Shown here: positions 56,213 to 64,000 of the stretch, piece by piece
Position numbering within the stretch: position 1 is the stretch's first letter
Layout of the letters: each line of letters begins with the position of its first letter
From: Blastocystis hominis
Taxonomy: Eukaryota; Sar; Bigyra; Opalinata; Blastocystidae
DNA length: 64,000 nucleotides
NCBI RefSeq assembly: GCF_000151665.1
Contig: NW_013171821.1
Span: 131,929 to 195,928 of the forward strand
Direction: 5' to 3'
Position numbers and translations under genes: made by a program
Notes under the pieces: generated by a model
Database searches by the model: none
The model's input: only the letters and a program-made list of their open reading frames with translations
Told to the model about the DNA's origin: nothing

Positions 56213-57966
56213 ATGAGTAATATATTAAATAAGAGATCATATATTTGCCAAGAGATTGTGGTCACTGAGGAACATTATGTTAGAGACCTTGAGTAGGATG
56301 TTTTCATGCCTCATTTTATATTTCCAGAGTGATTGTGAATGTTTTTATGGACCCCATGAGGAAAAAGAAGATTATTAGTGAAGACCTTATTATGGCAATT
56401 TTTGGCAATATTCGCGTGCTGCTTAACATCAACAAACAGCTGTTGGAGGCTTTGTATGTCGCTGTCAAGCATGATTCTGGCTGTCCTGACTATGCGAATG
56501 CAAACCTGGGTGCAGTGATCCTGCGCTTCTGTCCCTTCTTTAAAATGTACGCCGCCTCCTCTGCTGCTTCCCTAGGTATTCGAATTACTGCAAGCAGCAG
56601 AACAAGGCGATCGCAATCGTCCGCAAGCTAAAGAAGACCTCGAAGTTCTCCCACTTCTACGCGGCTTGCCGCAAGAACCCTGCGTGTCGCGGCATGGAGA
56701 TGACCGTTCCCCTCTTGCCCTCCCTTCTCTCTCTAGAGCTTCCTCATCATGCCGGTGCAGCGCATCCCCCGCTACCAACTCCTCCTGCAAGAGCTGCAGA
56801 AGCGCACACCAGCGGACCACCCGGACTTCGTGTTCATTCCCGTTGTTTTTTCGATAGAATTCGATCGTAGAAGGCGTTAGAAGGGATCGTCGGCGTGGCC
56901 AAAGAGTGCAACTCGGCGATGAACGGGGACCGCGAGAACTCGCTGCGCCTGAGCATTCAGAACGCGCTGGGCAGCTCGTTCGTGCTGTCCAAAGCGTCGC
57001 GGAAGCTGCTGGAATACGTGGAAACGGAGGTCCGGAGTGAGGAGTAGACGCCGTGCGTGTGGAAGGAGAAAGCGAGCACGGAAGTAACCGCGTTTCTGTT
57101 CAGCGACCTGCTGATTCTGACGAACCGCTTCGACAGCGAGTTGAATCTTCGCGTGCTGTTCAAAACGGAGCTCTGTTTTGCTTTTCCGAGAAAGAAGCTG
57201 ACGCGTAGTCATGTATAACTACCGCTACGACGTCGTGGAGGGCTGTGAGGTCGTCGCGGAGAACGCTTACGAGTCCTTCCGACTCGTTTTCGACTCCGAG
57301 GAACGCGCGCAGAGCTGGGAGCAGATGCTCAACAAGCAGCTGCGAAGCCTCGTCAACCGATCCGGCGGCTCGCGATGCGAGGTTTGCTATGGGCCGCTGC
57401 GGCCGGCGTACTGCTGCCACTGCAGGAAGTGCGATCGCATCTGCTGCGAGAATTGCTGCGATCATATTAATTGCGCGGATCGGAATGCGGGGTCCAAGAA
57501 CATGTTCTGCTTGAGCTGCTTGAGCTACAACGCGACGGTGCTGGATCAAAATACGGAGATTAGCGTGCTCACCGAATCTCGGAATTCCAATAATTCGAAG
57601 GATTTCCTGCAGCCGGTTTTTGTGTGTGATATGGCGACGAAGGGGAAGCAGAGCTTGCTCGATGGATGGGAGGCGTGCATGCTGAGCGATTCGAGAGTGT
57701 ATTACTTTAATCGTGAGAAGTGGCTGTCTTCGTGGTGCATTCCGAAGGAGGATTTTGATGCCGACGCTCCCTACGGCTGGCAGAAGTACTACGACAAGCG
57801 AGGCATGCCCTTTTACTACAATGCGAAGACGAAGCAGACAAGCGAAGATAGACCGCTGATGCGAGTAGAACGCGCGCGTGGATGCCCTGCGTGCGGTTAT
57901 GAGCTGTCCACGGAGGACATTCAAGTTGGTATTTGCCCTGGATGCAACACTAATATAAGACTGTGA
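56213..57966 (+). CDS. RhoGEF (DH-PH) with Cys-rich, WW and zinc-ribbon modules
   Basis: Guanine nucleotide exchange factor for Rho-type GTPases. DH domain: QEIVVTEEHYVRDLEVI (CR1), NANLGAVILRFCPFFKMYSNYCKQQ, and FLIMPVQRIPRYQLLLQEL (CR3, the catalytic helix). A PH domain follows (TAFLFSDLLILTNR to LVFDSEERAQSWEQML). C-terminal to it: a Cys-rich FYVE/RING-like cluster (CEVCYGPLRP, CCHCRKC, CCENCC, FCLSC), two WW-like segments (WEACMLSDSRVYYFNREKWLSSW; GWQKYYDKRGMPFYYNAKTKQTS) and a terminal two-CxxC ribbon (CPACGYEL, CPGCN). Introns of 29-41 nt. TGA at 57964-57966. Confidence 0.85.
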
Positions 57967-57977
57967 CTTGTGTTTCT

Positions 57978-57985
57978 TGTTTGTT
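57978..57985 (+). terminator. TGTTTGTT 3'-end octamer (RhoGEF)
   Basis: Exact octamer 11 nt after the RhoGEF stop. Confidence 0.7.
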
Positions 57986-58202
57986 TGATTGTTTCCTTTT
58001 TCGCGTCTTGCCCTGCGGATCGGTTGCATTTTTGTTAAGAAATCTAATGGATGGAATGTGATAATGAAACCACCCTAATGCCGAAACTCCCAGTGGTTTC
58101 ATTTTTCAGGTTTCTCCTGGTTTTTCAGATTTGAATTCAAGTCGCACCAACCCGCGATTTTAATATCTTCTAAAAGTTTTGTGGTGAATTACGACTTATT
58201 TC

Positions 58203-60187
58203 ATGAACGAAGAGAAACAGGAAAGCACTGTCCTAGTTGAGCAGTTTTTGTGCGCTCTCCGTTTTACGTGTAGAAACCCCGAGGTGAAGGAGGAAAGTCA
58301 GCCAAATAATCAAAGTGAAGAGAAAAAGGAAGGTGCTGAGAAAACACCTTCGGAGTTACCACCGGTAAAGCAGGAGCAAGCCGAAGGGAGCACTGTAGAG
58401 CAAGAAACTTCTGTCAAATCCGAGTCAAAGGAAGCGGCCACGGAAAATGCCGCGGGCGCATCGCAGGAAGCCGACCAACCGGTTTTAGACGAGGAAGAAA
58501 TCAAGACAATCGATCCGTTAAGTCGCTGTACGTTTTTAGCTCCTCTTCTCCCAATCAAGACGACCGAAAGATTTCGCACCCTCTCCTTCAAGGCTACTAC
58601 ATCAACGATGGTCACAACTGCGTTTTCACCGGCCTTGTCCATCTCTTTTTTTATTTCTCTGACTCGCAGTGGGGCATGAGCAGTTCCGGCGTGATCCGCG
58701 GGATGACGAGCGACTTCCGCTACGTGCTGAAGCTGTCCGAGCCCTCCACCCCCGACACGCCTGTGAACGGTTCGTACAACGGATACTTCTGGATGCGATC
58801 GGTCCCGATCTCGCGCGTGACGGAAAACAATCTAATCCTCTCCTTCACCAAGCACCGCGATCACTACATCGTCGACGGCACCGGCCAGAACCGCATGGGC
58901 CCCTTCTCCATCGCGGGACTCTACTTCCCTTCCACGCACATCATGAACTGCGAGAAATTGTCCCGATTTCTGGAGTCTTGAATGTAGCTACAACTCCCAC
59001 GCCCTCCAATCTCGCCCCAAGCCCGCCAAGCCGAAGCCCAAGCCGCGCGTGGAGCCCTTCTACCAGCAGACGCGCTCGTCGCCCGCCACGCGGTCCACGC
59101 CGATGGTGCCTCCCGCGGTTCTGGTGCGATGTAGAGCTACCTGCGTGAAACGAGCATCCAGCCGCGAGGCTTATCGCGGGAAATGGCGCTGTGCGCGAAG
59201 AGCCTGAAGAAGCTGATGGTGTGGATTGGAGAGAGGCGTGAGCGGCAGATGCACAAATGGGCGGGTCCGTTCCTGCACCCGGTGGACCCGGTAGCGCTGG
59301 GCCTCTCCGACTATTTCGACGTGGTGAAGCACCCGATGGACTTCTCGACGATCCTGTCGCAGATCGAGAACCACGAGCTGCGCAGCAAGGACGAGTTCGC
59401 GTCCAAGGTGAACCTGGTCTTCGACAACGCGCTGCTCTACAACAGCAAGGGCTCCGATGTGTACTTCCCTTTTATTTTATCCTCACCGCCAGCCACATCA
59501 TGGCCAGCGAGCTGCAGTCGCTCTTCGCCAAGGAGATGGAGACCATCACCGGGCAGATCTTCGCCGCGGGCCCCGACGCGCAGGCGCCGACGTACTACGT
59601 TCCCTCGCGCCGCGAGCGCGCGCCGCTGCCGGACATCCCGCCGAAGCTGCCGCGCGTGTCGGAGAGCCGACCGGCGAAGTCGAGCGCGGAGAAGGCGCGG
59701 CTGGCGCAGAAGGAGGAGATGGAGATGATGAAGTCGCGGATCCAGCAGCTGGAGGGCGAGCTGAGCCGGATGACGCAGGAGGTGAACGAGCGGCAGGGGA
59801 AGGGAGAGAAGGCGCTGGACGCGCGGCCGATGACGATGGAGGAGAAGAAGGCGCTGAGCATGGAGATCAACCAGCTGAAGGGGAGCGATCTGGAGGAGGT
59901 GGTGCGGATCGTGTGGGGACAGATGGCGGGCGAGCAGATGCAGCAGAACGATATCGAGCTGGATCTGAGCGCGATGCCCAACGAGACGCTGCGGAAGCTG
60001 GAGAGGTATATCGTGCAGTGCAAGGAGGCCAAGAAGGCGCCGAAGAGGCAGAGGAAGGCGCATCTGCACACGCCTAGGGAGAAAACGTTCGATTTTGATG
60101 ATAACCAGTTCGTGGACGACTTCGAGGATTCATGTAGGCGAGAGGAGGGTCTGCGATGTAGTGGACTCCGTGCAGGAGGAGTATTAG
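58203..60187 (+). CDS. BET-family bromodomain protein
   Basis: Chromatin reader of acetylated histones. An acidic Glu/Lys/Pro N-terminus is followed by an unassigned domain (about 58555-58960: HPLLQGYYINDGHNCVF, GSYNGYFWM, TGQNRMGPFSIAG). Next is one bromodomain (KWAGPFLHPVDPVALGLSDYFDVVKHPMDFSTI, ending LVFDNALLYN with the acetyl-lysine Asn), a coiled coil (EEMEMMKSRIQQLEGELSRM), and an extraterminal (ET) domain (MTMEEKKALSMEINQL, DIELDLSAMPNETLRKLERYI). One bromodomain plus ET is the plant GTE layout; animal BETs have two. Introns of 28-34 nt, e.g. 58960-58987, 59106-59134, 60134-60161. TAG 60185-60187. Confidence 0.9.
58960..58987 (+). repeat. Intron with CCGATTTCTGGA core (BET)
   Basis: 28-nt intron starting GTCCCGATTTCTGG. 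Shares its first 10 nt and overall plan with the CBP intron at 62451. Confidence 0.75.
59106..59134 (+). repeat. Intron with TCCCGCGGTTCT core (BET)
   Basis: 29-nt intron needed to join TRSTPM to SYLRETS. Shares TCCCGCGGTTCT with three CBP introns. Confidence 0.75.
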
Positions 60188-60293
60188 GGATTGTATCATA
60201 TCGTATTTTATTAGTTCTTTCCTCTGTGTTTGTGAGAAACAGATTAGCACTTCTGTGGAGTTGAGTTCTTGATTGCCTGGGGAACTTGGCTCA

Positions 60294-63200
60294 TGGAGCA
60301 AGAGCGAACACGAAAGGAGTCGATTTCTCCCTTTACACCTGATCTTCTGTGGATGTGCGCTTTTCTGAACGGAATCATTCGCTAGCTACGACTTTTTATT
60401 CGAAACATTTCCCAAGGAGTCCAGTCGAAGCCCGTCCTACACCATTGACTTGGTGTTCCTCCTTCGGAAGCGGTGTGGAAGCAAGGTAGCTGGCAGGGAC
60501 AGTGTTCGATCCGTGTTAGATAGAAGGCAAGCAGAGACATGCTTTTTACCAAATCCTTCAACGTGAGGTTGCATCTCTTTCCCGCGTCAAGAACGAGTTG
60601 GTGACTTCATTTTTACGCAAGGAAGATGTCTCTCTATCTTCGAATCTTCACCCGTAGTCTGACGAGAGGAATCCAGAGATCTGCCCCGATTCCAAGCGCT
60701 CCAAGGCAGCTACCGCGGGCTGGTTGTCTCCGACAGTGATGCAAAGCTACTTGTCAATCGACATTTCTGGCAAAGAGGATCTTTTCTGCTTTTTATATCA
60801 TCTTCTCAGCCACACCGAGTCCTGCCCTACGGGCTGCACTGTATCCCCCTCCCTCGACTCCTCCCTCTCTAGAACGAGAAGTACTGCATCTGGTTCCGTT
60901 CGCTTCTCGCCCATTCCCGCGGTTGTACCAGCCGCTTCACTGGCCTCGCCTCCTCTACAGGTTCTACTGTTTCCACAGTTTCCACAGTTTCCACTGGCTC
61001 TGGGAGCCCTGGGGACTCGGATCGGTCGGATCGGTCGGATCGGTCGGATCGGTCGGATCGATCCTCGGAAATTCCCAGCGGAGTTTCCACTTCGGCCTTC
61101 CTCCAGAGCTCCGCAGCGCTCGGCATTGCCGGAAGCACGCTGGGCACTGCCGGAGGAACCTGCCGCGACGGGAATTGCCGGCTTTTACGCGTGGTGATGG
61201 CGCACTATTCGCTTTGCCGCGGTTCTTGCGCGATCTGCCAGCAAGCACGTGCCTACCACCAAGTTTCCCCGGTTTCTCCGTTTTATATAGACGCAGGCTT
61301 CGCTATGTGCGCCGTGCATGTCGTTCCACTCCTATTTCTTTTCCCTCCCCAACTTGAACGTCTCCATTCCCGCGGTTCTCCATATTAGTACGAGCTTTAC
61401 CGCGATTCTGCGCGCTGCGCGTCCTCCCCGTGGTGGCGCCCCGCCTCGCTTCGCACGGAACTTCTCCGCATTCTCTCCGTGCTCCGCTCGGCCGAGTGCA
61501 TTCCCGCGGTTCTCCTCACATTCAGTTCGTGGCAGTTATTCTGGGAGCCGGTTCGCGCCACGGCGGAATATTGCTGGGACTACTACCAGATCGTGGCGCA
61601 CCCGACCGATTTAACCGCGATGACGACCCGCGCGACCCGCGGGGATTACCGCTCCGTGCAGCAGTTTTCCCGCGAGGCGCGGCGCCTGATCGCGAACGCG
61701 CTGCGTTACAACGAGGTAGCTGTGGGCGTTTCATCGGAGGTAGGGGCACGAAGAAGTGATTCGGTACGTCCAATCGATTCAGCGCGTTTTGGAGGGAGAG
61801 CTGCGTCGCCTCGGCCAGAAAGACGCTTCGCAGCGCGCCGATTATCTTCGTCCCGCCAGCGGACGCATCTGCGAAGTCTGCGGCGGCGGCGATGCTTCGT
61901 TTCCCGCCACAATTCTCCACTGCGCCGGCAACTGCGGCCGCTCCATCTGCGGAATTATGCGCTATTTCTGCCACCCCGAGGGGCGTTTCGTCTGGTGCTG
62001 CGCCTGCTACCTGGCGCTTCCCCCGCGGGGAACCGTCGACGGCGTGGAGGTCGTGAAGAGCGAGCTGATCGAGCGGGAGGCTTCGCCTGCCGCCAAGGAG
62101 CCGGTAGATTCCCGCGGGGACGTCGAGCGTAGTGGGTCGCGTGTTGCCGCTGCCGGCGGTGGTTTCACCGCGATTGTCTGCTCTTCAACGAGAAACTGGC
62201 GCGCTTTTACCGCGGGACGCGCATCCTCTGCCCGCTCTGCGTCGCTGAAACGCCTCGAAGCGAGGTCCCGCGGGAATGTCGGCTCCCCCGAGCGACGGAT
62301 TTCCCGCAAACTCCGCTCGGGCGTTTCATGGAGAAACGAATCGTGGAACGCGTGGAGCGGCAGAGGCGTTTCATCGCGGCGCAGAAACTGACCTCGGTGG
62401 ATGAAACGCCCTTCGCGGGGGATCTGCACGTGCGCGTCATGTACGCGGAAGTCCCGATTTTTGGCATTTTGTGAGCGGTAGAAGACGACGATTCCCACGG
62501 GGAAACGGTTCCAGTGGTACTTCCAGAACTTCGAGATTCCCGCGGAAATCTCGGCGTGGCAGAAATGCCTATGTCTGTTCCAAGTGATTCGCTCCCGCGG
62601 TTCTGCTCACGGTTAGACGGTGGATTCGGTGGACCTTCTGCTGTTTGTTATGTATGTTACCGAGTGTCCCGATGAAACGCCCTGTAACGCCCACACGATT
62701 TATGTTTCGTACCTGGACAGTGTTCCGTATCTCTTCCCGCCCAATTTCCGTCGCCTTGTCTATCAAGAATTCGTTCTCAGTTATCTCGAATATTCGCGGG
62801 AAATCGGATTCCAGCGGGCGTTTCTCTGGGCGTGTCCGCCAACCGTGGGAGACGAGTACATCCTGTAGAACCGCGGGGAATCGGTCACTCGCAGACTCTC
62901 CCACCCGCCCGAGCAGAAAATGCCGCGGGAATTGCCGCTTCTTCGCTGGTACCGCGAAATCGCCCAGGAGGGGAATTCCCGCGGGGTAATCTACGAATTG
63001 ACCAATCTGGTCGACGAGTGTCTCATGGGCCGCTACGAGAAATCGTGCCGATTTTTGGAATTTTTTAAAATCGAAGGTTTTCGGATACGGAAATCCTGCG
63101 CGCCCCGTGGTTCTGCGGCGATCATTGGGCCTCCACGATGGAATCCAAGTGTAACGATCTCTTCATGGCGGGCGAAACGCCCCTGGAGGAGGAAACGCCC

Positions 63201-64000
63201 TCCGATTCGTCGAATACAAGCCGGAAAACCGCGGAACGGCGCCGTTCCCGCGGGATTGTGAAGGGGAAATTGTTGACCAAAATGTACGATTTTTTGAAGG
63301 TGGGCGTTTCATTGGCCGAGGCTGAGGAACAGGAACAGAAATCACAATTAATGTTGTTGAAACTCCAGCCCACGTGTCATCTCTGCGGAGCCACGCTGAT
63401 TCCCGCGGGACGCCACTACCGACTCCCAGATTCTGCCGTGACGCCCACACACAGCATTCATTTCCGCGATTCTGAGTGCTATTGCGAGCATTGCGCGGAG
63501 AAACTCCCTCCCGAAACCCGCGGGAAACTCGAATTGGTGGAGGGAGTTTCCTCCCCACCGGGGGCAACCCAGGGAAATCAGGGAAATCAGGGAAATCAGG
63601 GAAACGTGGAAATTCCCTCGAAATTGTTCCGAAGTCGCCAGGGATTCCTCAACATCTGCCAAGAAAACCACCTCCATTTCCACGAAGTCGGTTTGGGCGG
63701 GAGATTGGATGTAGCTTCGCCACGCGCGGTACAGTTCCGCGGTTATTTTGTATCTCGCCCAGCATGACGACGATCTGCTCAGTGGCTGCTTCTGTAGCGA
63801 GGTAGAACCGCGGGGAGGGTTTCACCGCAGTGCAGGTCGCTGATATTCGCGGGGAATCGGTTCCACTGCGCGACGTGTCGGAATTTCAACCTGTGCGGCG
63901 ATTGCAATCTCTGGTTTCGTCATCCGCATCCGCTGATTCCCGTCGCCGTCGATTCGAACCGCCCCCTAAAAGGGGAAACGGGGAATTTGGAGCTCGCTTC
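60294..64000 (+). CDS. CBP/p300-type histone acetyltransferase (5' part, cut by window edge)
   Basis: Nuclear KAT3 coactivator. In order: helical N-terminus; TAZ1-like zinc finger (LLSHTESC, GCT, KYCIWFRSLLAHSRGC ... CRDGNCRLL, CAICQQ) split by a Ser/Asp/Arg insertion; a bromodomain (61530-61790: WDYYQIVAHPTDL, ANALRYNE); a RING-like and a PHD-like finger (CEVCGGG, CCRCRRWFHRDC); the KAT11 HAT domain with RRFIAAQKL, TIYVSYLDSV, YQEFVLSYLEYSREIGFQRAFLWACPP and HPPEQKMP, matching p300's acetyl-CoA and lysine-channel blocks; and the start of a ZZ finger (FHCATCRNFNLCGDC). About twelve introns of 28-37 nt, eight or more carrying CCGCGG or CGATTTTTGG cores. The end lies beyond base 64000. N-terminal joins (60400-60800) are tentative. 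Confidence 0.85.
61019..61062 (+). repeat. GATCGGTCG minisatellite, coding (DRS)n
   Basis: About five 9-bp units translated as SDRSDRSDR within the TAZ1 insertion of the CBP-like protein; a TTTCCACAG 9-mer repeat (VST units) lies just upstream at 60970-60995. Confidence 0.9.
61360..61388 (+). repeat. Intron with CATTCCCGCGGTTCTCC core (CBP)
   Basis: 29-nt intron. Its 17-nt core CATTCCCGCGGTTCTCC is identical to that in the intron at 61496-61525 of the same gene. Confidence 0.8.
61496..61525 (+). repeat. Intron with CATTCCCGCGGTTCTCC core (CBP)
   Basis: 30-nt intron inside the bromodomain-coding region, with the same 17-nt core as 61360-61388 at a non-homologous position. Confidence 0.8.
62104..62132 (+). 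repeat. Intron with ATTCCCGCGGGGA core (CBP)
   Basis: 29-nt intron; joins AAKEP to WVACCRC in frame. Confidence 0.75.
62451..62481 (+). repeat. Intron with CCGATTTTTGG core (CBP)
   Basis: 31-nt intron in the HAT domain, starting GTCCCGATTTTTGG. Confidence 0.8.
62584..62616 (+). repeat. Intron with CTCCCGCGGTTCTG core (CBP)
   Basis: 33-nt intron in the HAT domain; core shared with the BET intron at 59106. Confidence 0.8.
62865..62894 (+). repeat. Intron with GTAGAACCGCGGGGA start (CBP)
   Basis: 30-nt intron in the HAT domain. Its first 15 nt equal those of the intron at 63802, and contain the reverse complement of the CCCGCGGTTCT core. Confidence 0.8.
63045..63076 (+). repeat. Intron with CGATTTTTGGAATT core and internal inverted repeat (CBP)
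   Basis: 32-nt intron. CGATTTT near its 5' side pairs with AAAATCG near its 3' side, so the RNA could fold into a hairpin. Confidence 0.8.
63729..63762 (+). repeat. Intron with TTCCGCGGTTAT core (CBP)
   Basis: 34-nt intron before the ZZ-coding exon; carries the CCGCGGTT palindrome-type core. Confidence 0.7.
63802..63830 (+). repeat. Intron with GTAGAACCGCGGGGA start (CBP)
   Basis: 29-nt intron within the ZZ finger; first 15 nt identical to the intron at 62865. Confidence 0.8.

Noticed and set aside
1-64000. tRNA, rRNA or transposon genes
   Set aside because: I looked for T-loop-like GGTTCRANNCC boxes, rRNA-like blocks and transposase motifs such as DDE or reverse-transcriptase signatures and found none convincing.

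Overview
This is eukaryotic nuclear DNA, most likely from Blastocystis (an anaerobic gut stramenopile) or a very close relative. Three features point there. (1) Almost every gene is cut by tiny introns of about 28-35 nt with GT...TAG or GT...CAG ends; splicing them out restores conserved proteins. (2) Many genes have the octamer TGTTTGTT just after the coding region, and at least three genes have no genomic stop at the conserved end of the protein: the stop appears only if poly(A) is added about 4 nt upstream of the octamer. (3) Genes are packed on both strands with gaps often below 100 bp. All intron-exon models below were assembled by eye, so end points may be off by a few bases and a few exons remain unresolved. 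The subtype cannot be told from sequence alone.

Layout. 0-17 kb: dense housekeeping genes: a serine-rich unknown, a CLASP-type TOG plus CAP-Gly microtubule protein, a DHHC palmitoyltransferase, importin beta, an LMBR1-family membrane protein, the U5 snRNP WD40 protein (SNRNP40), Beclin-1/Atg6, TAF13, an MFS transporter and an asteroid-like (ASTE1) XPG-fold nuclease. 17.3-18.8 kb: AT-rich, no gene seen. 18.8-34.2 kb: a surface/accessory block. Two unrelated-in-detail but similarly built 1.65-kDa-residue-scale (about 1650 aa) type I membrane proteins with Ig-like (He_PIG) and PA14 domains converge on each other and enclose a MORN plus leucine-rich-repeat (LRR) gene family and a small Tim chaperone. 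34.8-51.2 kb: CNOT11, an esterase, a very large FYVE coiled-coil protein, a Pro/Thr-rich unknown, methionyl-tRNA formyltransferase, RIO1 kinase, a CDPF1-like protein, a four-span membrane protein and ribosomal protein L3. 51.4-54.2 kb: an inverted, longer copy of the MORN-LRR gene at 24-25.8 kb. 54.3-64 kb: a PPR/TPR-like organelle protein, a RhoGEF with zinc and WW modules, a BET bromodomain protein and a CBP/p300 acetyltransferase that runs off the right edge.

The most unusual signals are at the intron level. Introns in unrelated genes (SNRNP40, BET, CBP) share 12-17 nt cores (CGATTTTTGGAATTC and CATTCCCGCGGTTCTCC types, also in reverse complement), as if the introns themselves, or a palindrome inside them, had been copied around. 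The MORN-LRR genes are built one LRR module per exon with introns at a constant phase, and the two inverted copies show a deletion between direct repeats, a frameshift, a nonsense change and an in-frame TAG that can be read as the end of a 27-nt intron.
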